Positions 22,001-31,699 of a stretch of 64,000 bases of DNA are shown here, in pieces (position 1 is the stretch's first letter; every line of letters starts with the position of its first letter). The stretch comes from Anthracocystis setariae. Lineage: Eukaryota > Basidiomycota > Ustilaginomycetes > Ustilaginales > Ustilaginaceae. The notes under the pieces were generated by a model, which saw only the letters and a program-made list of their open reading frames with translations, had not been told where the DNA came from and searched no databases. A program made the position numbers and the translations under genes. The DNA lies in contig CAKMXJ010000018.1 in the NCBI GenBank assembly GCA_928724745.1, positions 310,001 through 374,000 of the forward strand, given 5' to 3'.

Positions 22001-22467
22001 AATTAAATGAATAGAAAAGGAAGGAGGCCTGTCGGAGATTTAACGAGGCGATAGATGCATGCGGATACTGCATACACTACTGTACTCTAATTTATCTCTC
22101 CTCTCGGCGGATTGGGATAGGGATACGTCGATTGCCACACAGATGGTAACGATGGATGTACAGCGACTGACTCTTGGTATGCATGCTTGCAACAGCTTGG
22201 CTTCATTTGTAAGGTCGCAATGTTGCACAGGTGCCAACGGATCGGAAGCGCAAAGAAAAGGGTCCAGGTTGGCTGTGTTTGACAGCAGTCCCCTGCGACA
22301 TCCGGACGGATGCGGGGTCAGTATCACACTGGCTCGTTCCTGGAAAGAAGAACCAGTCTCTTGGGGGACGTGAAACAATTTATAACCATCATCCTTGCTC
22401 TTGTTTGCGCTTCTCACCTTCTCCTCCAACTTCGACATTGGCCGCAGAATCGAGGGCCACTTTCACG
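21856..22467. other. Intergenic, ALG10 3' flank and oxidase promoter
   Basis: 612 bases with no supported gene. It holds GGTAC repeats just after ALG10, a run of 29 A (21969-21997) and, 83 bases before the oxidase ATG, a TTTATAA element (22379-22385) that could be its TATA box. Confidence 0.6.
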
Positions 22468-24723
22468 ATGCTTTCCGCCTCACGCAGCACTTCGCTGCTC
22501 CTCTCGTCGTTCCTCGTCGTTCTCGTCCTCTCGTTGGTCAACCATGTATTGGGTTCACCCGCTCTGGCGCCACGCTGGCCTCAGCGCGAGGTCACAGTTC
22601 GCCACTACACGGTCAACCTGACCACCACCACGCTATTCCAAGACTGCATTCCCTTCGGCCCCGCCCCAGTCATCAACGGCAGCTCGCCTGGACCTGTGCT
22701 CCGAGCTCGCGCTGGTGAGATTCTGCAAGTGCGCGTCTACAACCACCTCGGTTCGGACCAAAACCTCACCATGCACTTCCACGGCCTCAGCATGCGCATG
22801 CATCCGGTCATGGATGGCACCACCATGGTCTCGCAATGGCCCATCACGCCCGGTCACTTCTTCGACTACCGCATCCCGCTCACCTCGGAAGAAATCGGTA
22901 CCTACTGGTACCACTCGCACGTCGGCCTGCAAGCCATGACCGCCTACGGCGTCCTCATCATCGAAGACCCCGAAACCGACTACATAGAGGACCCAGCTAC
23001 TGCAACCAACCAGTTCAACCTCGACCCCGCCTCGGTCACCTTCAAACACGTCTACGACCACGATGGTCTTGACTCGTCGACCAAGAGCGGATGCAAATCA
23101 CCGTACCAGTATGACGAGACCAAGGTGGTGGCGTTGGGGGATTGGTGGAGCTACCAGAACTTCGAGATGATGGAGAAGGGGATTATGGGTGATCCGTTTG
23201 TGTTCCCTGGTTCTCCCAATCGGTTGCTGATGAATGGTCAGTCGCAGTCGGGTTCGGACAATCCTGCCGTTCTGCCGAATGTCACGAGCTGCAATGTCAC
23301 CGCAGCAGCGGCGTTGGGCGTGTCGTGCTCGGATGCACCAGCCACCTGTGCTAACCAGACGCAATTCCCCACCATCTATATGGATTACGATAAGACGTAC
23401 CGGCTGCGGTTTGTGGGTGCGATGGCGCTCATGTACATGTCGGCAGCGATTTTGGAACCTACCAAGACGCCGTATGTGAATGCGAGCGATGTGGTGATGG
23501 AAAAGATGACACTGATCGAGGCGGATGGGTCGTATCTGGATGCGTTCGAGACAGAGGAGTTGGAGATCTTTGCTGGGCAACGGTATTCGGCGTTGTGGAA
23601 GTCGCGCAGTCGCGAGACGGTCCAGGCCGATGGTGTTGGAGGGGTTTACTGGATGAGGGTGGAGAGCAAGTGGAGGTTTGGGCCGGGGATGTGGGTGCAG
23701 TTGGTGTATCCCGATGCGAAGCCGAGTGATGTAGCTGTTGCGCCGCCGGTGGCGACGGGGAGTGAGGGGGAGAGGTTGCTGCCAGCCGAGACGTTTGGGT
23801 GGAAGGCGGGGGAGTTGGCACCGTTGAGCAGGAAGGGAGGACCAAGTTGGTGGTACGCCTCGACCATGCCGAAGGATTCTCAGGTTACCAGGTCCGTCGT
23901 CATCGATACGCAGCAGGTCAAGTTCTTCGAAGACGGCAAGGGTAAACGATGGGCTGAGAATGGAAATCTATACAACGAAACGCACCCCGCTGGCAACGCG
24001 ACCGATACGCCACTGCTCGTTTCCACCATGTTGGGTACCCTCCCGTTCCCTACCCAGCTCGAATACGCTTCGGCGATGAACACCACACTCGTGGGCATGT
24101 CGCCGTTGATCGGCAACTCCACAGCTGAACTTGCAGCCGCCTCGGCGCGTCACTGGGCGCAAGCCTACTCCCCAGACCTCAACATGTACTTCGCTCAACC
24201 CAACGAGGTGATTGATATCATCATCGTCAATCGACCGGGTCAAACCAACGCTTCGGCCGAGATCCATCCTTGGCACATGCACAGCAACAAACACTGGACC
24301 CGTACCATTCAAAACGGCACCTTCTCGTTTTCGCGTCTCGCCTCGCTGTACTCGGCCACCGCCTCGGCAGATTCTCTGGGTGGTTTCGACAGTCCAATCC
24401 GTCGCGACACAACCGTCGTTTACCCCGACCCCGGCGCTCAATTCACTGGCACCGCCGTCACCAACCCCACCACCAACGACGCTGGCTTCGCCGTTTTGCG
24501 CTACAAAGTCAACCCCACCAACGCAGGCTTCTACCTCCTCCACTGCCACATCGCCTTCCACCTCTACATGGGCATGGCCACAGTCTGGGCTATAGCCCCA
24601 CACCAACTCCTCAACCCCAAAAATCCCTTCCACCCACTCCCCTCCCCCAAAGCTACCAATATCCAAGGTCTAGATTGGCTCCAATACTCCAACTACAACT
24701 CAAACGTCAAAGCTCTAGCCTAA
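22468..24723 (+). CDS. Secreted multicopper oxidase (laccase / ascorbate-oxidase-like)
   Basis: A 751-residue protein with an N-terminal signal peptide (LLLSSFLVVLVLSLVNHVLG, cleavage expected near residue 31). All four copper-binding blocks are present: MHFHG, GTYWYHSHVG, HPWHMHSN and LLHCHIAFHLYMGM. The axial type-1 position, ten residues after the cysteine, is methionine, as in ascorbate oxidases and lower-potential enzymes. Three cupredoxin domains fit the spacing. Numerous N-x-S/T sites suggest glycosylation. Activity would be oxidation of phenols or similar donors with reduction of oxygen to water outside the cell or in the wall. It is longer than typical laccases (about 500-600 residues), with extra sequence between domains 2 and 3. 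The exact substrate is unknown. No ferroxidase partner or transmembrane tail is seen, which argues against Fet3. Confidence 0.85.
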   Translation: MLSASRSTSLLLSSFLVVLVLSLVNHVLGSPALAPRWPQREVTVRHYTVNLTTTTLFQDCIPFGPAPVINGSSPGPVLRARAGEILQVRVYNHLGSDQNLTMHFHGLSMRMHPVMDGTTMVSQWPITPGHFFDYRIPLTSEEIGTYWYHSHVGLQAMTAYGVLIIEDPETDYIEDPATATNQFNLDPASVTFKHVYDHDGLDSSTKSGCKSPYQYDETKVVALGDWWSYQNFEMMEKGIMGDPFVFPGSPNRLLMNGQSQSGSDNPAVLPNVTSCNVTAAAALGVSCSDAPATCANQTQFPTIYMDYDKTYRLRFVGAMALMYMSAAILEPTKTPYVNASDVVMEKMTLIEADGSYLDAFETEELEIFAGQRYSALWKSRSRETVQADGVGGVYWMRVESKWRFGPGMWVQLVYPDAKPSDVAVAPPVATGSEGERLLPAETFGWKAGELAPLSRKGGPSWWYASTMPKDSQVTRSVVIDTQQVKFFEDGKGKRWAENGNLYNETHPAGNATDTPLLVSTMLGTLPFPTQLEYASAMNTTLVGMSPLIGNSTAELAAASARHWAQAYSPDLNMYFAQPNEVIDIIIVNRPGQTNASAEIHPWHMHSNKHWTRTIQNGTFSFSRLASLYSATASADSLGGFDSPIRRDTTVVYPDPGAQFTGTAVTNPTTNDAGFAVLRYKVNPTNAGFYLLHCHIAFHLYMGMATVWAIAPHQLLNPKNPFHPLPSPKATNIQGLDWLQYSNYNSNVKALA

Positions 24724-25094
24724 ACCTTCCCACCGATATCCTCGTTCAATAGAAACACACTATACAATACCCTCTCTCAACCCCTCTCACTGTATGTCTC
24801 ATCTCCCATCTCAATGTGTGCTAAACTTCACTCGACAATATAAAGAAAAAAAGGCGCAAACAAGGATCGATTTCATAACCACACCTGTTCACCAACAAAT
24901 CACAGAGACAAAACTCTATGCGCAATCCGTCAGTCCATCCAACCCAGTGCGACTCTATCCAACTCCACTATCTACGCCATTTGAATTTTTCTCACACGCA
25001 CTGAAACAGGTTCGCAGCTTCCAACGAGGTGGCTCCCCGCCATCCACTGAACCTCCCAGCCATGCATGCGCCTCTCTCCAAAAAACTGGATAGT
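24724..25094. other. Convergent 3' flanks, oxidase / INO1
   Basis: 371 bases between two convergent stop codons. The sequence is A/C-rich with TATAAAG near 24839; nothing else is seen. Confidence 0.6.
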
Positions 25095-26780
25095 CTACCA
25101 GACCCTGGTCTCGAGCAGGAGATCCGACTCGGGAGCAAGACCGAGACAAGCACGCATAAAGTTGGTGCATGCAGCCCTCTGCCTGTTGAGACTGTTGACC
25201 ACATCGGTGCCCGGCTTGACTACGGGAGCCTTGAGCGAGTACGACAGCAGCGACAGAACCGAGTACATCGACTCCCACTCGTTGCTCTCGCCCGCCTTGT
25301 ACGTGATCCTGGTCATCAGCTCCGCCAGGATCGTCAGGTCCAGCAGCAAGGGGGAAGCGAGCAGCGAGTCCTCACACAGGTTGGTGACGTACAGCCTGTT
25401 CCTGCCACCCATGCACAGCTCCGACGTGTAGTCGTCCATGGCTACCTTCTGATCGCCAACGGCGGGCTGGTACTTGATCACGATGCAGTGGTCCGGGTGC
25501 TCGCCCTTGTCCGCCTTGCCGTCGGCCGTCTTTTTGCCCGGCACGGCGGGCTTGTACAGAAGGTGGTTGGCCGCACAGCAATCGTCGACAACCGAGCTTT
25601 TGGAGATCTCCTTGGACTTGAATTGACGCTGCGAGCTCAGGTTGTAGCCATCGTTGTTACCCAGGTGGTTGTACGAGGCAATCGAGAGCGGCTTGATACC
25701 AGCGTTGACCAGGAACTCGGCGAGCACCGACTTGACCTTGGTCTGGCCCGTCTTGAGGTCATCACCACCGATGAACGCCTTGTGCTGCTCGGCGAGCTGG
25801 ATGCAGCCGGGCACAAAGGTGTTCTGGGGTGCACCGTTGACGTAGGGGGCGTTCTCGAGGATACAGGCGATGGCAAAGATGGTCGAAGGCGACACCTCGG
25901 CGTGGTTGTTCTCGACAGCCTTGAGCAGGTTCTCGGCAGTGTCGTTGACGCCGGCGAGGATCTCCGAGTAACGCTCCGTGTTGGCGGTCCAGACAACGAT
26001 GACCTTGTCGAGGTTGTTCTGACGCTTGAACTCACGGATGTCGGCACGGATCTGGTCGACGTGAGCAGCCTTGGACTGACCGGGGAGGACATTGTCAGCA
26101 CGCTCCTCCTGGTTCTGAGCAATAAAGTCAGGGTAGTAGACCGAGGCGAGCGGCTTCATCTCGGCCATGTAGGGGGCAACCTGGCGCTGAAGGTCGTAGT
26201 CGAGCACCTTGGCGCGGGTCATGGCCTGGTCCATGGGCATACCGGAGATATCCCAACCACCGAGGACGAGGTCGTTGGGATGGACCATGGGGAGGACGTT
26301 GGAGAAGGGAACCCAAACATCCTTGCCGGTGGCAGCGTCAGTGCCGAGGCGGATGGTAGAGGCACGAACGAGCGAGCCGTAGTAGTTGGGCACCTGGAGG
26401 CCATCCTTGTTGTGCCAAGTGATGTTGTGCTTGTTGGCAAGGATGGTGGCGGTGATGGTGGTTCCGTTGTTACCACCCCAACCGACCATCATGAGACCGG
26501 TGCGGGGGACCTTGCGCTCGGTCTTGAACTGGTACTGGCGCTGAATAGGGGTAGCGACGTACTCGGTGGTGCCATCGTCGTGGTGGACCTTGTTGACGTG
26601 GGTGTTGAGGTACTCGTAGTCCGAGACAATGGTGTCGTTGGTGTACTTGACCTTGTCCGAGTTGACGCGGATAAACTCGCGCTGTTCGTGACGAGCGTTG
26701 GTAGGGTTGATGGGCACATTGGCACCATTGCCGTTGGCAGCTTGGCCGTTGGCAGTGTTTCCGTTCGCGACAGGGGCCAT
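25095..26780 (-). CDS. INO1: Myo-inositol-1-phosphate synthase
   Basis: A 561-residue single-exon protein. After an Asn/Gly/Ala-rich N-terminus it has the NAD-binding loop GWGGNNGTT, preceded by the family's TGLMMV strand, then NITWHNKDG, SYNHLGNNDGYNL and the conserved SSVVDD segment. These are classic for L-myo-inositol-1-phosphate synthase, which converts glucose-6-phosphate to inositol-1-phosphate in the cytosol, the first step towards phosphatidylinositol and inositol phosphates. The length is about 25-30 residues over the yeast enzyme, mostly at the N-terminus. Codon use is strongly biased to C- and G-ending codons, fitting high expression, and this leaves a long antisense open frame that should not be annotated. 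A TATA-like element lies about 300 bases upstream. Confidence 0.96.
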   Translation of the reverse strand: MAPVANGNTANGQAANGNGANVPINPTNARHEQREFIRVNSDKVKYTNDTIVSDYEYLNTHVNKVHHDDGTTEYVATPIQRQYQFKTERKVPRTGLMMVGWGGNNGTTITATILANKHNITWHNKDGLQVPNYYGSLVRASTIRLGTDAATGKDVWVPFSNVLPMVHPNDLVLGGWDISGMPMDQAMTRAKVLDYDLQRQVAPYMAEMKPLASVYYPDFIAQNQEERADNVLPGQSKAAHVDQIRADIREFKRQNNLDKVIVVWTANTERYSEILAGVNDTAENLLKAVENNHAEVSPSTIFAIACILENAPYVNGAPQNTFVPGCIQLAEQHKAFIGGDDLKTGQTKVKSVLAEFLVNAGIKPLSIASYNHLGNNDGYNLSSQRQFKSKEISKSSVVDDCCAANHLLYKPAVPGKKTADGKADKGEHPDHCIVIKYQPAVGDQKVAMDDYTSELCMGGRNRLYVTNLCEDSLLASPLLLDLTILAELMTRITYKAGESNEWESMYSVLSLLSYSLKAPVVKPGTDVVNSLNRQRAACTNFMRACLGLAPESDLLLETRVW

Positions 26781-28157
26781 GATTGGATAATGGAAAGTTT
26801 AAAACGAGATTAATTTGGTTGAAAGGCGATTAATGCGCTGCGAGGAAGGCAGGGGCGGTGTGCTTGCTGCCCCTGTGCGAGTTGTGCGAAGAGCAAAGCT
26901 GGTTGGAGAAAATGTTGGGCAACGTTGAAGGGGTGCAAGTCCTGTGGGTAAGACAATGACTTGCAACAACAAGGTTACGAGATTTGGCTTTGATGTGGAC
27001 GTAGAGAAGGTCAGAGATTGACAAAGGTACGCTGTGGTGAGTAGGGAAGGAAAGAGGGCTAGGAAGAATCAACGACAGCCAAGCCATTTATAGGCTGACG
27101 GAGGGACGGACTTGCTCCGAAACACGAGCGAGTGAAAGTGCAGCCAAAGTGCCTGTTGGGGACATTTTTTTTCTTTTTGGGCTGGCTGGCTTTGTTTGGC
27201 GTTACTGTACGGCGCAGCAGAGCCGACAGGTTGAAAATCACGATCCACACGCGAAAACAGCCGATCAGCACAGAACAGGCGTCGGAGCAGAGGAAGACAA
27301 CGGCTTCTCCCCAAACAATTGGGATTGAAAATGAGCCGGAAATTGTGAATGCGAGACCGTGAATGCCTTTTCTGCCGCTCGCCAATAAGAAGAGGACACA
27401 CTGTCTATCCGCCCGTCGATCCATTTGTCCCGTCAGCAAACACAAGCAAGCACGCGTGGTGGGCACCGCTTACAGCACACACTGCCTCTTGTGCGGAAGA
27501 GCATGCGCTGCCATCTAATCGATCAAAACGACTGCATCGGTCCGCAAGGTCAAGATCCACGTCTTGCATGTGCATGCAACAAGCCTAGCAAGCCTGCGTC
27601 GCTCTCTCGCGCGCAGACCAATACAGTACAGTACAGTACAGTAGACACGCGTGTAGCACTCTCGGAAAGGCTTGCCGCGGTTTGTTGTTGCAGAAGCAGC
27701 TAGACTTCTTGAGGAAGCTTCGGCCGCATCTCAGTACTGTACAGCACATTCGGGCGTTACACCCACCACGAAACCCTCGTTTGGATCCCTGCCGCTACCT
27801 TAGCATCCAACCCAAGCCGCTAGGTCTGCAAGCTAGGGTGATACACACCCTACTAGCGCTTGGCCCTTACCCTACACGACGTCTGATTGCCGACCATATC
27901 TTGCAACCACTCTCATGTTCAGAATGCAAGTTCTCGACCGCAGTACTATCGTGTCTGACACCTTAGATCGGACTTGTCTCCTGCTGAACCATCTGTTCCA
28001 GATTACGCGAAGAATGAACGACATGATAATAACACGACCATCTGGGATCGGGGAAACTGATTGGAGCTCCTCGAGTATGGGTATAGAATGCAACATGAAT
28101 TTTGTCGTGCGTCCTTCACCGACTTCGGATCGGCCCGAACCTACATCGGCGACCAAC
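26781..28157. other. INO1 upstream region and Hook 3' flank
   Basis: A 1.38-kb region without a supported gene. It contains a minus-strand TATAAAT (27086-27092), a tandem AGTAC array (27621-27644) and a related palindrome (27732-27744). I looked for the yeast inositol-responsive element CATGTGAAAT and did not see a good copy. Confidence 0.6.
27086..27092 (-). promoter_or_regulatory. Possible TATA box of INO1
   Basis: TATAAAT on the minus strand, just over 300 bases before the INO1 ATG. It would imply a leader of about 250 bases, or a 5' UTR intron. Position and motif are the only support. Confidence 0.35.
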
Positions 28158-30920
28158 TCACTTGCGGCTAGCCAGTTGCAATGTCGGATTCACCGTCCTT
28201 CTCTGGTTGGCAAGCCAGCTTCGACCGGGCGCATTCAGACCGGTCAACCCTGAGAGCGCCCTCACTCCGCCAGCCGCAAAAGACGCCGAGCTTGACCGGC
28301 CATAAACGCCTCCTACGCTTCCAGCTCCGCCTCCGCTCGGGTTCCGTCCCGATTCGAGCTCGACCATATACCTCCTGCCAAGTTCCTGAAACGCCGACAT
28401 CATGAGCCGCTGTTCGCGTTCCAAGTTGCGCACCTGTTCGCGCAGCGATCTCGTCTCCCTCTCCAGTGCCTCGCTGCTTGCATCCGCGCGAACCAAGCCC
28501 GCTTCTCCACCCATCAGCGAGCCAGCTGCAGCTGCTGCCGCAATGCTTCGATCCTTCTCTTTGATCATCTTGTCTTGCTGCTTGATGAACGTCTTGGCTT
28601 TGGCAAAGCGTTCTTGCAGCGCTCTCAGATCGCGTGTGCTGCTCATCGCTTCGCTCTGCAAGCTTGCCACCATCTCCTCCACCTCCTTGGGCAAGCCCTT
28701 GCCTTTGAGACGCGTACGAAGCTCGCCAAGCGTGCGCTCGCGTTTCAGCGCCTCATCCCGTTGGCCGATCCCTTCCGCTTGCAGATCCACCTTCTCCATG
28801 AGTAAAGAGTTGACCTGCGTCATGTACATACGGTTTTGCTCGCCCATCGACGCCAACTCGGTCTTGAGCTTCTTGACCTGCGTCTCAAGCTCGTCCTTAT
28901 CGCCCTCCATCGATGCCCGTAACGAGTGCAGGATGTCGACCTGATCTTTGTCGACCAGCGTCAGATCCGACTTGGCAATCGTGAGCTCGCGAGTCAACTG
29001 TTCGTTCTGCACTTCCAGCTCGCTCGCTCTTCGCTTGGTCACATCCAGCTCTTCCACCACCTCGTTCAGCCGTAGTCGCAGAGCGTATGCCGCCTCGCTG
29101 CCATCGCCGAGGTCCGACTTGCCGCTGCGAATGGCCTCGATCTGGTTCTGAAGCACCATTTTTTCACGGTGCTCGCGCAGGTAGTCCGCCTCGTACCTCG
29201 CTTTCATGCGCTGGGCATCTTCCAGCAAGTTCTCAAGAACGATGAGACGAGACTGATCCGCTTTGTTGGTTTTGGCCGCTCCGAGCTCTCGTGCCAGCTT
29301 TCGCACCTGAATCTTGAGGTCCGCCATGGTGGTGCCACTCAAGGCGTCCTCGAGCTCGCCCGAACGGTCCAAGAGATCGTCGTCGTCCAGCTCATCCGCC
29401 TGTTCAGCACTGACTCTGCTGGCATCTGCAGCAATGAGACCATCAACGCCGTTGGCGGAAGAGTCGGAATGGCGGCTGACGAGCTTCTTGCGTGGCAAAC
29501 CGGCAGCGTCCCCACCAAGCTCAAGCTCCTTGATTCGTTCCTGATACAGCTCCATCTCTTCCTTCTCGCTTGCCCGCTGCGTCTCGGAGGCTTTCAGGCG
29601 GGAAAGGATCTGCTCTTGCTCGTACTTGGAGGTGGCGAGGTCGCGCTGCAAGTCGGACGATTTGGATTCGAGGTCAGCGATCTGGGCCTTGTACGAGTCC
29701 ATCAGAGGCTTAAAGGCAGATACGCGCTTGTACTCGTCTTCCAGCTTAGCGTTACGGTCGACCAGCTCGGCGTTCTGATCTTCAAGCGTCTTGAGCTGGC
29801 GTCGAATGTCGGCACCTTCTTCGAGCTTCTTCTTGTACTTTTCGATCGCGTTTTCCGCCTTCTGCAGTCGATCCGCAGCGTGCCTGTACTCCTCGATCTG
29901 GTCTTTGAGCTTGATTGTCTCTTCTGCAGCTTTTTGTAGCTCCTCGGTCCTCTTCTTGGAATCTTCGGCTGACTGCTGCAGCTTTTCGTTGTCGCTCTCG
30001 AGCTCGGCGACAGCGTCTTCACTACGACGCAGCTCGTTCTTGAGCTTTTCGATCTCCTGTCGCATCAGCACATCCGCCTGCTCGTTACGCTCTTCCTCCA
30101 CGCGTTTCTTGTATGCTTGGTGTGTTGATGAAAGCTCCTCTTTCTCCGCCTGCAGATCCTGACACTTGTTCTGCACATCACGATGAGTTTCGAGCAGAAG
30201 CAGGTAGTTTCTTTCGATGTCGTCCTTCTCGGACCGCAGACCCTCGAGCTCGATGGCAAGCTGAGCGACAGACTTGCCCTCATGCTTCGAGTCGATACTG
30301 TCTACGCCTCCAACGACGACGGACGATGCTATCGAGTCGTCGGCCGCAGCAGCCAGTCGGTGCTCTTCTTGACCCTGATGGATGGACGTCATGATGCTCT
30401 CAATCGCCATCATGAGCTGGTGTTGGTGCTTCTGATCGAGCGTCTGGATCGCGGCGATGTGCGTCTCGTTCTTGTCGCTCTGCACCGCGATGCCGATGGC
30501 GAGCAAACAGAGCTTGGCGAGCTCGGTCGGATCCGCAGATCGAGCAATCGCATTGAGGTCCGGCGATGGAAGTGCTGTCGGAGCACATTGGAGACTCTCG
30601 GAGTAAAACTGCATCATGAGCTTGAAAAGACGCTTGAGCGTGCCGATGGTGAGCACCCAGTTGTCCTTGGTATCGCCGGAATGAGGGTTGCGGAAGAGGT
30701 CTGGATCGATATCTGCAAGTATTTGAAAGAGGACAACGCCATCTGATAGGTCCGCAGGTTTGCGAACGGCTTTGGTGGAGTGGGGTATATTGGTAAGGAC
30801 AGCCTGGGCCCATGCGAGGAAAGCATCGATCTCGGCGGCAGGTGAAGCCGCACCTGTGATCGAAGCTGATGAACCCGCGGAAGCGGATGGCGGTATCGGC
30901 GAATCTTGTGGTTCTGACAT
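28158..30920 (-). CDS. hok1: Hook-type dynein/kinesin-3 adaptor (Hok1)
   Basis: A 920-residue protein. Residues about 30-165 form the calponin-homology-like Hook domain: FLAWAQAVLTNI, DGVVLFQILADIDPDLF and NWVLTIGTLKRLFKLMMQF. Almost all the rest (about 215-885) is heptad-rich coiled coil with long Glu/Leu/Lys stretches, then a Gly/Ser-rich tail. This is the Hook family layout. In filamentous fungi Hook (Hok1/HookA) joins the FTS-FHIP complex to recruit dynein and kinesin-3 to early endosomes. The family's conserved C-terminal region probably corresponds to the segment around LEREQRLMMSAFQELGRRYM. It is divergent from the SIKE-like gene and shares a 779-base promoter region with it. Confidence 0.88.
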   Translation of the reverse strand: MSEPQDSPIPPSASAGSSASITGAASPAAEIDAFLAWAQAVLTNIPHSTKAVRKPADLSDGVVLFQILADIDPDLFRNPHSGDTKDNWVLTIGTLKRLFKLMMQFYSESLQCAPTALPSPDLNAIARSADPTELAKLCLLAIGIAVQSDKNETHIAAIQTLDQKHQHQLMMAIESIMTSIHQGQEEHRLAAAADDSIASSVVVGGVDSIDSKHEGKSVAQLAIELEGLRSEKDDIERNYLLLLETHRDVQNKCQDLQAEKEELSSTHQAYKKRVEEERNEQADVLMRQEIEKLKNELRRSEDAVAELESDNEKLQQSAEDSKKRTEELQKAAEETIKLKDQIEEYRHAADRLQKAENAIEKYKKKLEEGADIRRQLKTLEDQNAELVDRNAKLEDEYKRVSAFKPLMDSYKAQIADLESKSSDLQRDLATSKYEQEQILSRLKASETQRASEKEEMELYQERIKELELGGDAAGLPRKKLVSRHSDSSANGVDGLIAADASRVSAEQADELDDDDLLDRSGELEDALSGTTMADLKIQVRKLARELGAAKTNKADQSRLIVLENLLEDAQRMKARYEADYLREHREKMVLQNQIEAIRSGKSDLGDGSEAAYALRLRLNEVVEELDVTKRRASELEVQNEQLTRELTIAKSDLTLVDKDQVDILHSLRASMEGDKDELETQVKKLKTELASMGEQNRMYMTQVNSLLMEKVDLQAEGIGQRDEALKRERTLGELRTRLKGKGLPKEVEEMVASLQSEAMSSTRDLRALQERFAKAKTFIKQQDKMIKEKDRSIAAAAAAGSLMGGEAGLVRADASSEALERETRSLREQVRNLEREQRLMMSAFQELGRRYMVELESGRNPSGGGAGSVGGVYGRSSSASFAAGGVRALSGLTGLNAPGRSWLANQRRTVNPTLQLASRK

Positions 30921-31699
30921 TGTGGCTGCAAGTCACACGACCAGCTTTCGATTCGATCGTCGATGTCGTATGAGTGTGTTGAGGCCAAGGATCAGAGCAG
31001 TATTGAGGCCATGTTCGGTATCCCACGCGATAGGCCCAATGACAATGCCAATCGGCAGCTTCGGAAGATCCTAAGGCGAATCTTCTGGCAGGCTTGAAGT
31101 CGCAGTGTGCTGGATCCTTAAGACTATGAGAGTGTGTTGTCGGATGACTTCCGAGGATGGAGTCGTGGAGGAGCCGATGAAAGTGTGAAAGCGAGTTAGA
31201 AGATGCAAAGGTTGCCAAAGATGCTCGAGGTGGACATGCGTGTTGCCAAGTGGAGTGTTGCGTGCGACTGCCAAAGTGAGCGAGAGACAGGGCTATGGCA
31301 GGTGTTGGTCTCGAAATCAAATTCAATTCACAAATCGCGGTTCGCCTCTATTACCCTCACGTGAAATCACAAATACAAAATTGGAAAGCCCACAGGCACC
31401 CAAGCGGCAGTTCCATGGATTGGCAGCTGCATCCGTCCTTCTCCATTTCAACGTTTTGACCATCTCCACCTCCATCTCCATCTCCATCTCTCCCTCCATC
31501 ATTCGTACTGTCTCTGACCTCTGGACGCTCCGCAAAACATTGTTGCGACTATTCAAGCCACACAGCGATCAGTGGCTGGCTCAGGCAGTCATCTGGTAAC
31601 ATCACCAGCTACCGTGGCCGACCCGCACCCGACAAACAAGCGGCAAGGGAGAATCATCCGACTCCTGACCCCCTTTCCGCATCGGCGTGCCGTCGGAAC
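30921..31699. other. Divergent promoter, Hook / SIKE-like gene
   Basis: 779 bases between two start codons. A CATCTC/CACCTC hexamer repeat lies at about 31460-31500 on the plus strand. No gene is seen. Confidence 0.6.

Noticed and set aside
25029..26813. 594-codon plus-strand open frame opposite INO1
   Set aside because: It mirrors INO1 almost exactly and comes from its strong codon bias. It lacks family features, while INO1 is unmistakable.
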